A DNA stretch of 64,000 nt from Stenotrophomonas maltophilia (GTDB lineage: Bacteria; Pseudomonadota; Gammaproteobacteria; Xanthomonadales; Xanthomonadaceae): NCBI RefSeq assembly GCF_006974125.1, contig NZ_CP037858.1:3844001-3908000 (forward strand), written 5' to 3'. The position numbers and the translations under genes were made by a program. The notes under the pieces are model-generated. The model searched no databases, was not told the origin of the DNA, and saw nothing but the letters and a program-made list of their open reading frames with translations. Shown here piece after piece: positions 17,220 to 26,243 of the stretch. The stretch's first letter is position 1. Every line of letters starts with the position of its first letter.

Positions 17220-17453
17220 TCAGTCGCGCAGGTAAGGGTTGCCGTACTCGTCGATCCAGTACTCGGCGGTGTAGACGTTGCCGAATTCATCGGTGTAGGT
17301 TTCCGTGCAGTGGTGGTGGACACGGTTGCGGTCCACATTCACTGGCACACAGGAAACATTCTCTCTCGGGACCCCTGTGTTGGCGTCCGCCACCGGAGCC
17401 AGGGTTGCAGTTGCCACCACCAACGCGGCCATCGCGGCCAGTTGCAGTTTCAT
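17220..17453 (-). CDS. small secreted two-cysteine protein, paralogue C
   Basis: A 77-residue protein: MKLQLAAMAALVVATATLA signal peptide, then NVSCVPVNVDRNRVHHHC and a C-terminus identical to paralogue B over YWIDEYGNPYL. The 3' ends and the upstream stretch (a TGCAATCGCGCA motif on the plus strand near 17105 and 17473) are shared with B, so these two arose by recent tandem duplication. Function unknown. Confidence 0.7.
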   Translation of the reverse strand: MKLQLAAMAALVVATATLAPVADANTGVPRENVSCVPVNVDRNRVHHHCTETYTDEFGNVYTAEYWIDEYGNPYLRD

Positions 17454-17540
17454 AAGCATCATCCTTGCTTTCTGCAATCGCGCACATGCGCATGGCGTGT
17501 GTAACACGCGAACCAGACCGCCGGAAGTGCCTCGCCGCGA

Positions 17541-18245
17541 TCAGTCTTCGATCTCGCCGCGACGGCTGGCGGCACGCACTGCCTGCGCGGTGGTCGCCAC
17601 ACCCAGGCGTTGGCGCGCGTGGCGCAGATGGTTCTCCACCGTGCGCGTGGAAAGCCCAAGCGTGGCCGCGATCTCAGCCTGCCGGCGGCCGGCGGCAACC
17701 CAGCGCAGCACTTCGCGCTCGCGGTTGCTCAGCGCGCTTCCCGAAAGCTCGGCAGGCGATTCGGCCAGATGGCGTGCGGCTCGGAATGCTGCGGTTGCAG
17801 CAGCCTCCAGCTGCAGGCGCGCGCTGGCCGACGCGTCGATCGACGTACCGGCAACGCTGATCGCGCCCTCCAGGCCGGTGGTGCCGAACACCGGCACCTG
17901 CAGACCATGCAGGCCTTCGCCGCGTGGCTGCTTCACTATCTGGTAGCGTTCGCCGCGAACGCCTTGGCGCTTGCTCCAGAAGAACGGCGCGTCGCTGTCC
18001 AGCACGTGGCGATTGACCGGGCAGGCGTGGAGGTAGCCCGCAAGGTCGGTATCGCTGCCATTGCCGAACCAGTCGCCCTCGATCCAGTACACGCGTTGTG
18101 TACCGCGCTCCAGCCCGGTGCCGGTGGCGAACACCAGCACGCGGTCGTAGCCGAGTGGTGCCGCGATGCCTCGCAGGACCGCACCCACCGCGCTCAGCGA
18201 ACGGGCGCGTTCCATTTCCAGCAACGCCTGCACCAGCGCGGTCAT
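17541..18245 (-). CDS. smoR: LuxR-solo quorum-sensing-type regulator, probable SmoR
   Basis: A 234-residue regulator: N-terminal autoinducer-binding domain (about 15-155) and C-terminal LuxR helix-turn-helix (LSNREREVLRWVAAGRRQAE, TLGLSTRTVENHLRHARQRL). No luxI-type synthase lies nearby. S. maltophilia encodes the LuxR solo SmoR, reported to respond to exogenous acyl-homoserine lactones and affect swarming; the location near smeVWX fits what is remembered of its locus. The usual DP of the ligand pocket is not evident, while a downstream W is kept (PFFWSK). It begins 5 nt after the hchA-like gene, so the two form an operon. Confidence 0.72.
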   Translation of the reverse strand: MTALVQALLEMERARSLSAVGAVLRGIAAPLGYDRVLVFATGTGLERGTQRVYWIEGDWFGNGSDTDLAGYLHACPVNRHVLDSDAPFFWSKRQGVRGERYQIVKQPRGEGLHGLQVPVFGTTGLEGAISVAGTSIDASASARLQLEAAATAAFRAARHLAESPAELSGSALSNREREVLRWVAAGRRQAEIAATLGLSTRTVENHLRHARQRLGVATTAQAVRAASRRGEIED

Positions 18246-18250
18246 CCGGT

Positions 18251-19123
18251 TCAGCGCTCGGCCAGGGCGTCGAGCAGGGTGCGTGCAGCCAGTTTGCCCA
18301 GCGCATTGCCGGCCAGCGGGCTGTCGCCGGTCAGCAGCAGGCGGTCCTGCAGCACGCTGCCATCGATGCCATCGTTGACGATCTGCACGCCCTGCTGCGC
18401 CAGGCGCTCACCGAAGAACCACGGCAGTTGCCCGGGCATGTAGCCGATCTCCGGCGTCTGCCGGTCCATCGCATCGGGGAAGGCGCAGATGCGATAACCG
18501 CGGAACAGCGAACCGCCGTCGGCTTCGTCCACGCCTGCAGCGAGCAGTGCGGCCGGGCCGTGGCACAGGGTGATGATGTGGCGTTGCTGGGCCATCGCCC
18601 AGTGCAGGACGTCCTTCACTGCACGGCTCTGCGGCAGTCCTATCAGGGCGCCATGGCCGCCGGGGATGAACACTGCGGCATAGTCCGAATCCGCAGCAAG
18701 CCCGGCGACCACCTCATCCAACGGCAGTGGCTGGCGGAAACGCGACGCGTAACGTTCGTACAGTCCGCCGATTTCCTTGTCCTCGCGCGGGAACGCCCAC
18801 CACTCGAATTTGGCGGCGTTGCCCGACAGCGTGGCCACATCGATGTCAAAGCCGGCCTTGTCCAGGTGGTACATCGGCAGCAGGGTTTCCACTGGATGGT
18901 TGCCGGTGGAGAACAGGTGGCCGTTGGCAGTCGGCAGGTAGCGTTCGTCCGCAGCAATCATCAGCACCTTCCAGCGCCCATCGCGGCGCGCGTCGGGATA
19001 GTCGGCACCGGACAGGTCGCTCCTGGGCGAGGTGAACTGCGACAGCGAGTAGGGCGACGGGAAGAAGGCATCGCGCTCGGCCGGGTCGGGGCTGGGCTGG
19101 CGGCTGGGCTCTTGCGTGTTCAT
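18251..19123 (-). CDS. hchA: HchA/Hsp31-type DJ-1/PfpI protein (glyoxalase III, deglycase or chaperone)
   Basis: A 290-residue protein similar in length and layout to E. coli HchA (283). An N-terminal linker (PSPYSLSQFTSPRSDLSGAD) leads into the class I glutamine-amidotransferase-like fold (KVLMIAADERYLPTANGHLF, TGNHPVETLLPMYHLDKAGF). The nucleophile elbow is IITLCHGPAALL with adjacent Cys-His. Known activities are methylglyoxal conversion to lactate and holdase function. ATG 19123 follows AGGAGG by 6 nt. First gene of an operon with smoR, placing a LuxR-solo gene under the same transcript as a carbonyl-stress protein. Confidence 0.87.
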   Translation of the reverse strand: MNTQEPSRQPSPDPAERDAFFPSPYSLSQFTSPRSDLSGADYPDARRDGRWKVLMIAADERYLPTANGHLFSTGNHPVETLLPMYHLDKAGFDIDVATLSGNAAKFEWWAFPREDKEIGGLYERYASRFRQPLPLDEVVAGLAADSDYAAVFIPGGHGALIGLPQSRAVKDVLHWAMAQQRHIITLCHGPAALLAAGVDEADGGSLFRGYRICAFPDAMDRQTPEIGYMPGQLPWFFGERLAQQGVQIVNDGIDGSVLQDRLLLTGDSPLAGNALGKLAARTLLDALAER

Positions 19124-19193
19124 GCGGACCTCCTGCGGGGAATGTGAGGCCAGCATAGGAGGACGGGTGCGCACGCGCGATGAGGGATTTCCC

Positions 19194-20126
19194 TCAGTCG
19201 GATGTCGCCGGTGCCTGTTGGCGCCAGGCATTCGGGCTCATGCCGAACGCGCGGCGGAACGCACGACTGAATGCGGGTTCGGACAGATATCCGACATCTC
19301 CGGCAATCTGCGACACCCGTCGGTTGCCACTGCGCAGCATCTGCGCGGCCAGCTGCAGTCGTGATTCAGCGAGATAGCGCATCGGCGACATGCCGGTGGC
19401 CAGGCTGAACCGCTGCGCGAAATTCGAGCGGGACTGATTCAGGCACGCAGCGAGTGACTCGACGGTCCATGCGTGCGCGGGCCGGGCCTGCATCAACGCC
19501 AATGCCCGTCCAATCAGTGGGTCGGCCAAGGCATGCAGACGCTGGCAGTTGTGCGGACCGGACGTTCCGAGCCAGTAGCGCAGGGTCCAGACAAACAACA
19601 GGTCGAGCAGGCGTGACAGCATCAAGCCGCTGCCCAGCGTAGGCCGGGACGCTTCCGCCTGGATCGCGGCCAGGGTTACCGCCATCCAGTCGGCCGAGTT
19701 GGCAGGAAATCCGCTTGGCATCCGGTCCACCCCTGGAACATGCAACCAGCCGGGCAGGGCATCGAGCAGCAGACGGCTGCCAGGGCCATCGAACCCGAAC
19801 GATGCGGTGGTCAGGCCGGCCGGCCCCTGCGCGTCGGCGGCGCAGTCGATGCGATGCGTCCGGCCATGCGGCATCAACAGCAGCTCGCCGGTCTGCAGTG
19901 GCACAACCGCGGCATCCGCATGCAGCCGCGCCGTGCCGTGCTCGATGAAGTGGAAGCACCCCTTGCCTTCGGCAATGGCGAGTGATCCGCCGGGCTGCAT
20001 GACGTTGCGGCTGATGTCGCCGCCCTGCATGCGCGACGACTGGAAGATCGCAAACAGTGCGTCGGATCCAGCCTGGAGCGATTCGGTGTTGTGGAGCCTT
20101 GGCATGGTTTTCAGGAGTCCGTGCAT
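19194..20126 (-). CDS. AraC-family regulator with cupin-type sensor domain
   Basis: About 310 residues: an N-terminal cupin_6-like domain (GGSLAIAEGKGCFHFIEHGT, LLMPHGRTHRID) and two C-terminal helix-turn-helices (TVESLAACLNQSRSNFAQRF, VSQIAGDVGYLSEPAFSRAF followed by GMSPNAWR). Start uncertain between 20126 and 20105; neither has a clear ribosome site. It is divergent from a small hydrolase gene (20225), its most likely target. Members of this subfamily usually control nearby oxidoreductase or hydrolase genes. Confidence 0.82.
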   Translation of the reverse strand: MHGLLKTMPRLHNTESLQAGSDALFAIFQSSRMQGGDISRNVMQPGGSLAIAEGKGCFHFIEHGTARLHADAAVVPLQTGELLLMPHGRTHRIDCAADAQGPAGLTTASFGFDGPGSRLLLDALPGWLHVPGVDRMPSGFPANSADWMAVTLAAIQAEASRPTLGSGLMLSRLLDLLFVWTLRYWLGTSGPHNCQRLHALADPLIGRALALMQARPAHAWTVESLAACLNQSRSNFAQRFSLATGMSPMRYLAESRLQLAAQMLRSGNRRVSQIAGDVGYLSEPAFSRAFRRAFGMSPNAWRQQAPATSD

Positions 20127-20224
20127 CGCCGCTGGCGGGTGCGATCCGTAGTCTGGTCGGGTGGCTTCAGGCAGCGCGGGCTGCTGCCAGCCAACCATCC
20201 CATCCAAGTGAGGAGTCCTGCAAG

Positions 20225-20917
20225 ATGAGCAAGCCAAGCATCATTCTGGTTCATGGTTTCTGGGGCGGTGCCGCGCATTGGGCCAAGGTGATCCTGGAGC
20301 TCGATCGCCGGGGTTTCCACGACCTGCATGCCGTGGAACTGCCCCTGACATCGCTGGCCGACGACGCGGAACGCACCCGCCGCATGATCCGCCAGGTGCA
20401 GGGGCCGGTGCTGCTGGTCGGCCATTCCTATGGTGGCGCGGTGATCTCCGAAGCTGGAAACGAACCCAACGTGACCGGCCTGGTCTTCATCGCCGCGTTC
20501 GCGCCGGATGCGGGCGAGAGCCCCGGCGGCATTACCCAGCAGCAGTTGCCCGAGGCGGCGGCCAACCTGGCGCCGGACGGTGACGGATACCTGTGGCTGC
20601 AGCCGGGCAGGTTCCACGAGAGCTTCTGCCAGGACCTGCCGGCCGACGAGGCGCGGGTAATGGCGGTCACCCAGAAGGCACCTCTGGCGAGCACCTTCGG
20701 CGATGCCATCACCGATCCGGCGTGGCGGCACAAGCCGAGCTGGTACCAGGTCTCCAGCGCCGATCACATGATCCATCCCGACAACCAGCGGCGCATGGCG
20801 GCGCGCATGCAGCCGCGTGCCACCATCACGCTGGATGCCAGTCATGCATCGCTGGCGTCGCAGCCGGTAGCGGTGGCCCAACTGATCACCGACGCTGCGT
20901 CCGACGGACAAGGCTGA
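20225..20917 (+). CDS. alpha/beta hydrolase
   Basis: A 230-residue cytoplasmic hydrolase: oxyanion-hole motif VHGFWGGAAHW, nucleophile elbow LLVGHSYGGAV (Ser about residue 75), and a catalytic His in LDASHASLAS. The set resembles EstC-like or pyrethroid-hydrolase-like alpha/beta hydrolases found beside AraC-type regulators. ATG 20225 is preceded by GAGGAGT. Divergent from the AraC gene with about 100 nt between. Substrate unknown. Confidence 0.82.
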   Translation: MSKPSIILVHGFWGGAAHWAKVILELDRRGFHDLHAVELPLTSLADDAERTRRMIRQVQGPVLLVGHSYGGAVISEAGNEPNVTGLVFIAAFAPDAGESPGGITQQQLPEAAANLAPDGDGYLWLQPGRFHESFCQDLPADEARVMAVTQKAPLASTFGDAITDPAWRHKPSWYQVSSADHMIHPDNQRRMAARMQPRATITLDASHASLASQPVAVAQLITDAASDGQG

Positions 20918-21014
20918 GTATCCCGGTCTGCCGCAGTGGCGGTGTTCCGGCAAGCCTGGGCACCGCCGCTGTGATGCGGCCGCGCGGGACGGCCAGCGGC
21001 CGTGATGAGGTGGG

Positions 21015-23036
21015 TTACTTGTTCTGGCGCTCGTGCTCCTGCATGTCCTCATGCAGGATCCGCCGTAGTTCGACGATGGCCGGCGTGGCTTCCTGCACGC
21101 TGTGCCCGGACACGATCACCTTCTCCGAGTCCGCGTGCGGCAGGTGAGAGCTCCAGTAGGGCACCAGCCCGTCGTCGGTCTTTTCCAGCGGACCATCGGC
21201 CTTGGCGCGCGCGATGATCGAGTGGTAGTGCACCTTCGGCGACATCGGCAGGTCGGCCACGGCGCGGACGAAGGGATCGTCCTTGTCCAGATTCTGGATG
21301 CTGTTCATCTGGTAGCCGTGCTTGCCGTCGTTGCGATCGATCTGGCCGTCGTTGGCGATGGTGGCGACGTCTTCCAGCACGGTCAGCGGCAACCGCACCA
21401 GGCGCCCGATCCAGCGGCCCAGGCGGGTGCCGGCCACATCGGTGCCGCGGTGTGGCGTGGCGATGAACACCACCCGCGACACTTCCGGTTCCGGCAGGAA
21501 GGTCAGCACCGGTGCGCCCTTGGTGCGCAGAAGTTCCTGCTGTGCAGGTGTCATCTGAGCGGTTGCCAGCAGCGTGTCCACCAGATGATCGCCGGAAGAG
21601 GAGATCATCAGCCGCGCGATCACGCCACCCATGCTGTGCCCGACCAGCACCATGTCATGCGACGCCTGCGCCTTGCCGCTGGGATCGAAATGCTTGAACA
21701 CCTCGTCCAGCGTATGACGCATTGAATCGTGGCTCATCGCGATGGGCATGTTGGTCGGGTAGTAGAACTGCCAGACCTGGAAGTCCTGGCGGATCTCGTC
21801 GTCGCGCATCAGCTCGTTGGCGACGTTGACCCAGGCTTCCGGACTGCTGGCCAGGCCATGGATCATCAGCAGCACGCGGCGGTTCGGGTCGTAGGGCTGC
21901 ATCATGTACAGATGCGGCGTGTCGATGCCGCCCTTGCCACCAAACAGCGAACGCAGCGATTGGTGGCTGAAATTGGAGCGCGCCAGCCAAAGTGCGTAGC
22001 CTGCGGTGAAGTTCGCGGCCAATGGCACCTGCTGGCCATGCAGGGTGACTTCGGTGACCTGGTAGGGGTCGTGGATCTCCAGCTCCGGCTCGTCGTCGTG
22101 CAGCACTTCCCACAGGTTCTTTCCGGAGAAGCGCAGCAGCACCGTCATCGACGGCGACGGCATCTCGCTCCAGCTCTGCGTGGCCGAAGTGCTGGCCTGC
22201 GTAGCAGGCGTCGCTGCCGGCGGCGTGGTGGTCGTGGCGGCTGCAGGATCGTCCATCACCGCCACAAGTTCGGCACCGAAGCCATCGCGGCGATGCACGC
22301 TGCGCAGCGTGCCGGTGAACGACAGCGAGGCCGCCGGTACCAGTTCGGTGGGCGTGCGCGTATCCAGCGGTGATGCCTCGCCTGAAGGCGCCAGTACGAA
22401 GGTCCAGCGGCCCAGCTGGAAATGGCTGGCTTCAGCATGCACGCGCCCGGTGGCATAGGCGTTGTACAACTGCACCGAGGCTTCCTGCACGGCCAGGTTG
22501 TAGTAGTCGCGCACCTGGGTCTGGCGGTCTTCGAAACCGCGCTGGTTGGCCGTGCGCTCGGTGAAGAACAGGTAGGCGTAGGCCTGCCGTGCGACCTGCA
22601 TCCACGCGTCCAGGCGCGGCTGGAAGTCGGCGTCCAGTTCGGTGATCGCGCTCTTGGCGCGGCCTGACGTGGAGTACTCGCGCTTGGGCGCGGGCAGGGT
22701 CATCGCATACTGCAGCCACAGCTCGGCCAGGCTTGAGCGCTTGTCCTCCTCGCGCACCACGATGCTGCCTTCCATGGCCTCGATGCAGGGCAGGCCGGGC
22801 CTGGCGCAGACGCCTTCATCCAGGCCGGCCACGCGCAGCGTTTCCATCGTTGCCGAACTGAGCTTGCCGGTGGTGAGGATGTCACCGCGCTTGAGCGCGA
22901 TGTACTGGCCGGGCGTGACCGAGGCCACCTGCACCGAGGGGCCGAACTGGCGCAATGTCGCGCAGCCGCCCAGGGTGAGCAGCACGGTGATGATGAGGGT
23001 CGTGCGGCCGATGAAGCCCAAGCCCGTGGTAGCCAT
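21015..23036 (-). CDS. large alpha/beta-hydrolase (lipase-like) lipoprotein
   Basis: A 673-residue lipoprotein (lipobox LGGC near residue 25). The N-terminal half has no recognised motif and contains an Ala/Thr/Pro-rich linker (about 268-285). The C-terminal half is an alpha/beta hydrolase: RRVLLMIHGLASSPEAWVN, nucleophile MVLVGHSMGGVIARL, VVFIATPHRGT, an acidic TDDGLVPYWSS and a late His in VSGHSV. The motif set is that of PGAP1/lipase-class esterases. Likely anchored at the outer membrane or periplasm; substrate unknown. A strong AGGAGG precedes the start. Confidence 0.8.
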   Translation of the reverse strand: MATTGLGFIGRTTLIITVLLTLGGCATLRQFGPSVQVASVTPGQYIALKRGDILTTGKLSSATMETLRVAGLDEGVCARPGLPCIEAMEGSIVVREEDKRSSLAELWLQYAMTLPAPKREYSTSGRAKSAITELDADFQPRLDAWMQVARQAYAYLFFTERTANQRGFEDRQTQVRDYYNLAVQEASVQLYNAYATGRVHAEASHFQLGRWTFVLAPSGEASPLDTRTPTELVPAASLSFTGTLRSVHRRDGFGAELVAVMDDPAAATTTTPPAATPATQASTSATQSWSEMPSPSMTVLLRFSGKNLWEVLHDDEPELEIHDPYQVTEVTLHGQQVPLAANFTAGYALWLARSNFSHQSLRSLFGGKGGIDTPHLYMMQPYDPNRRVLLMIHGLASSPEAWVNVANELMRDDEIRQDFQVWQFYYPTNMPIAMSHDSMRHTLDEVFKHFDPSGKAQASHDMVLVGHSMGGVIARLMISSSGDHLVDTLLATAQMTPAQQELLRTKGAPVLTFLPEPEVSRVVFIATPHRGTDVAGTRLGRWIGRLVRLPLTVLEDVATIANDGQIDRNDGKHGYQMNSIQNLDKDDPFVRAVADLPMSPKVHYHSIIARAKADGPLEKTDDGLVPYWSSHLPHADSEKVIVSGHSVQEATPAIVELRRILHEDMQEHERQNK

Positions 23037-23189
23037 ACGATCCTCCTGCGCGGTCGCGCCACTCTAGCGGTCGGCCTGTCAAAGCGGAAGATACCGGGCG
23101 GTCGGTTTGGGCCCCTGAGCCGCTGCCATGCAAGCGATTCAGGCAGTTCCGTGTGACACTGGAGTGAATGGGGCGATGCAGGAACTGCG

Positions 23190-23651
23190 ATGACGTGGTT
23201 TGAAACCCGGATCCCGCCGCCGCTGGTGATGCTGTTGTGCGCGGGGATCGGCTGGCTGGGGAGCCGACTGTGGCCGGGTGCGGTGTTGCCCCTGCCGATG
23301 CCGGCGCTGATGGCAGGCGGGGTGATGGTGATCGGTTTGGCGCTGAACCTGCTGCCGAAGCTCGCGTTCCAGAGGGCGCGCACCACGGTCAATCCGCTGC
23401 GCCCTTCGGCATCGAGCGCGCTGGTCACGCGCGGCGTGTACCGCTACACGCGCAATCCGATGTATCTCGGCCAGGCAACGATCCTGACGGGCGCGATGTT
23501 GTACCTGCAGAACACGATCGCGTTGCTGGCTGTACCGTTGTTCGTGCTGTACATCACCTGGCTGCAGATCATGCCGGAAGAGCGGGCGTTGCTGGCCCGC
23601 TTCCCCGAGGTGTATCCGTTGTTCCGCCAACGTGTGCGGCGTTGGCTGTAG
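23190..23651 (+). CDS. isoprenylcysteine carboxyl methyltransferase-like membrane protein
   Basis: A 153-residue protein with three or four transmembrane segments and the ICMT/PEMT-family core: VTRGVYRYTRNPMYLGQ (cofactor-binding region), then MPEERALLARFPEVYPLFRQ with the conserved Glu pair. Bacterial members methylate small molecules, lipids or sometimes phospholipids using S-adenosylmethionine; target unknown. Ribosome site CAGGAA before ATG 23190. Confidence 0.8.
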   Translation: MTWFETRIPPPLVMLLCAGIGWLGSRLWPGAVLPLPMPALMAGGVMVIGLALNLLPKLAFQRARTTVNPLRPSASSALVTRGVYRYTRNPMYLGQATILTGAMLYLQNTIALLAVPLFVLYITWLQIMPEERALLARFPEVYPLFRQRVRRWL

Positions 23652-23665
23652 CGGGGATCAACCCG

Positions 23666-24157
23666 CTACCGGGTGATCTGGCACTTCACGGCCGCGGAAT
23701 AGCCTTCGTAGTCGTCGCCTGCGATCACGTGCAGGGTGTGTCGCTTGTCGATGGCCTTCACGTATGAAGGTTCCTCCGTGTTGGCGTGTTCGTTGACCGT
23801 GGTCACTGACCACGCCTTGGCCAGATGCTTGGAGTCAACGCCGTTCAAATAGACGAAGAGGCTCTTCTCGCCCTCGGCCACGTTCACATCGGCACTGGTG
23901 ACGGTACCGCCGAACAGGGCGACCGGCTTGTCCTCCGGCTCGAAGGTGCCACCCGGTTTCCTGGCCAGGCCGGCGGCCTGCAGTGCATCGATGGCGTCGG
24001 CCTCGCTGAAGTTCGAGCCGGCCTTGCAGGCCAGCATGGCTTCCAGCGTGGCGGTGCCAGGTGGAGCAATGGCTGGTGCGGCGGCGTGCGTGGCCGGAGC
24101 TGCGGCGAATGCGGCGAATGCGGCGAAGAGCAGGGTGTGAGCGAGGGGGGCTTTCAT
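23666..24157 (-). CDS. exported hypothetical protein
   Basis: A 163-residue protein with an Ala-rich signal peptide (HTLLFAAFAAFAAAPATHAA) and a mature domain bounded by two Cys (MLACKAG and AVKCQITR) that may pair. No family was recognised; the core (VALFGGTVTSADVNVAEGE) looks beta-rich. ATG 24157 follows GAAGGATCTGCC. It lies 81 nt behind the exported protein gene at 24239 and may be co-transcribed. Confidence 0.65.
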   Translation of the reverse strand: MKAPLAHTLLFAAFAAFAAAPATHAAAPAIAPPGTATLEAMLACKAGSNFSEADAIDALQAAGLARKPGGTFEPEDKPVALFGGTVTSADVNVAEGEKSLFVYLNGVDSKHLAKAWSVTTVNEHANTEEPSYVKAIDKRHTLHVIAGDDYEGYSAAVKCQITR

Positions 24158-24238
24158 GGCAGATCCTTCAATGTGCTGCGGGATAGCCGGTGGCGGGGCG
24201 AACAGACCCCGGCCACCGGCCACATTCGGCGTGACGGG

Positions 24239-25585
24239 TCAGTCGAACCAGACCAGCGGCATGTCGGCATTGAGCGACATGTGGCGGAAATCTCCCAGTA
24301 CCTGGGCCACGGCCTGCACGGTGTGGCAGCCCGCTCCCAGCGCGGACGATCCCGCGCTCAGGTAGCTGGCGGAGATGGTACGGGTGCTGACCGAGTCCGG
24401 CCTGGAACCCAACTGCTGGGTGCCGAGGCTGCCCACCTGTTGGCCATCGATCTTCAGGAACAGGAACACGCTGCCGCCGCCGTCGTTCGGGTCACCCTGC
24501 ACACGGGACTTCGTCGAGAACAGCACCACCCCGTTGTGCCCCTGCGGGATGCAGACCTGGCCCTCACCAATGACCACCTGCGAGCCCACCGACGGGCAGC
24601 CGGGCGCGAAGCCATTGGTCCCGACGCAGACATAGGCGAAGCGGCGGTAAGGGCCCGCGGCGGCGTAGTTGAATCCTGGATTCAAGCCCTTTCCGGCCAC
24701 GCCAAAGCCGTTGGACAGCGTCACCAGTCGGGAGTTGGCGCCGAACTTGTACTTTACGTTGTTGGTGTTGGCGTCCTGCGGCTGGTAGTAAGGCGATTCG
24801 GACGCGACGAAGCTGACAGTGCTGTAAGCCGGCGGATTGACGAACAGGCCCTGCGAATAGAAGGGAGCCTGCGTTTCGGCGCCACTGAAGATGTCATTGA
24901 TCGACCAGGTCATCGATTCGATGCCGGGTTCCTGCTCGTTCAGGAAAATCCCCAGCATGCCGTCGCCGTAGCTGCCCCACGCGAACGCGCGGCCGGAAGC
25001 CATGGCCACGATGGGGCCACCGGGGTTGCCGGCCTGGGCGGTCATCAGCAGCCTGCGGTCCTTGGCCTGCAACGCCATTCCTTCAGGGCTGCCGACGGTA
25101 TTGAAGTCCAGCTGCGTGGTGTCACTGGCAAGGCTGCTGTTGGTTACCGAGCCTGCGGAGGTGATGAGCACGGAGAGGTTGCTGGCAGAGCCGAAATTGA
25201 CGGCCGAACCGATGGCCTGACCGGCCAGGTTGACCGTATGGCGTCCGGCAGGCAGGTATTTGGCACCTATGACATTGAAGGAGTGCTGCTGGGCCGACGT
25301 CGACTGCCGCCAGTCGATGTAGCTGTCGTTTGAGACCACCTCACCGTTGATGGTGATGTAGGCATTGGCGGCAGAGCTGCCGCCAGGGAAGTACCGTCCA
25401 TCCGACTGCACGTACACCCAGCCGGGGGCGCTCAGATCGATGGTGCTTGAAAGCAGGGTTGCCGTGCCGGGTTGTACGCGCTGGTCAGCGGCCAGCTGCA
25501 GATAACGGGACCCTGGCGTGGCAGCGGAAGCCTGCCCCAGTGCCAACGCCACGGCCAAGCCCACAAACAGTGTGATGCGTTTCAT
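24239..25585 (-). CDS. exported hypothetical protein, beta-rich
   Basis: A 448-residue protein with a signal peptide (ITLFVGLAVALALGQASA). The mature region is rich in Ser, Gly, Asn and aromatic residues with many short predicted strands, and four Cys in the last third (YVCVGTNGFAPGCP, QVCIPQG, LGAGCHTV). No enzymatic motif was seen; it could be a surface or cell-wall-associated beta-sandwich protein. ATG 25585 follows AAGGACATCAG. Its upstream region ends at the ssrA terminator. Confidence 0.65.
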   Translation of the reverse strand: MKRITLFVGLAVALALGQASAATPGSRYLQLAADQRVQPGTATLLSSTIDLSAPGWVYVQSDGRYFPGGSSAANAYITINGEVVSNDSYIDWRQSTSAQQHSFNVIGAKYLPAGRHTVNLAGQAIGSAVNFGSASNLSVLITSAGSVTNSSLASDTTQLDFNTVGSPEGMALQAKDRRLLMTAQAGNPGGPIVAMASGRAFAWGSYGDGMLGIFLNEQEPGIESMTWSINDIFSGAETQAPFYSQGLFVNPPAYSTVSFVASESPYYQPQDANTNNVKYKFGANSRLVTLSNGFGVAGKGLNPGFNYAAAGPYRRFAYVCVGTNGFAPGCPSVGSQVVIGEGQVCIPQGHNGVVLFSTKSRVQGDPNDGGGSVFLFLKIDGQQVGSLGTQQLGSRPDSVSTRTISASYLSAGSSALGAGCHTVQAVAQVLGDFRHMSLNADMPLVWFD

Positions 25586-25721
25586 CTGATGTCCTTTCAG
25601 GTGTCGGGTCACGTCGTGTGACGCAGGGACTCTACTGGATCCGGATCCCAGCTTTTGTGACTGGCTCCCGATGCGGGTGGCATTGGGGATGTCGGAACAG
25701 CAGATGGGGCACCATCTTCGG

Positions 25722-25764
25722 AAAACAAAAAAGCCGGAACTCCGTTGCGGGAGATCCGGCTTCT
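25722..25764 (-). terminator. rho-independent terminator of ssrA
   Basis: Read on the minus strand: stem AGCCGGATCTCC / GGAGTTCCGGCT (one mismatch) then TTTTTTGTTTT, 25 nt past the tmRNA 3' end. Confidence 0.85.
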
Positions 25765-25788
25765 TGCGGCCTCGACAGGCCGTACAGA

Positions 25789-26142
25789 TGGTGGAGGTGG
25801 GCGGAATTGAACCGCCGTCCGAAGGCACTCCATCCCCAGCACTACATGCTTAGCTCGCCGTTGAATCTCGTCCCCGAACAGCACGGCGTGCAAAGCGCAT
25901 CCGGGAACCAGCCTGTTGTGTTCTAGTGCCGGACTGACAGGCAGCCACCCAGCGCGATTCCATGATAGTGACTCTACACCGCGAGCATGGACACAAGCGG
26001 TTTCGAGGCTTAGGCCTTAAGCGGCCAGAGCGTAGTTGTCGTCGTTGGCAACTAGAGTTTTGCAGCTGGATTTACGAGGAAAGCTACCCCCTCGGCATGC
26101 GCCAGGCGACTTCACAACCCCCGTCGAAACCAATGCACCCCC
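25789..26142 (-). ncRNA. ssrA: transfer-messenger RNA (tmRNA)
   Basis: A 354-nt tmRNA that rescues stalled ribosomes and tags the nascent protein for degradation. The 3' end is CACCTCC-ACCA (25789) preceded by a T-arm (GGTTCAATTCC); its acceptor strand pairs with GGGGGTG at the 5' end (26142), one pair being G-U. The tag frame runs 26049-26017 and encodes ANDDNYALAA then TAA, with GCC as resume codon; this is the tag known from Pseudomonas. The partner gene smpB lies 7.8 kb away beyond the integrative element. The first 12 nt of the RNA fall in the 19-bp site duplicated by the element, so its upstream region is element-derived. Confidence 0.95.
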
Positions 26143-26149
26143 GGTTTCT
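26131..26149. other. attachment site copy at the ssrA end (att core)
   Basis: CAATGCACCCCCGGTTTCT, identical to 31387-31405. It spans the first 12 nt of mature tmRNA and 7 nt upstream. Confidence 0.85.
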
Positions 26150-26179
26150 TCAAGTATTGCAAGGCTCTCAGGCCCTTGG

Positions 26180-26198
26180 TTGACCAAATGTTGACCAA
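26180..26198 (+). other. putative integrase arm-type sites, left end
   Basis: Two TTGACCAA copies (26180-26187, 26191-26198) spaced 11 nt, 31-50 nt inside the left core. The same octamer recurs near the right end. Confidence 0.55.
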
Positions 26199-26243
26199 GA
26201 ACCCGCCTAACGATGTGGATGGTACGGCAATCTTCCTGAACAG

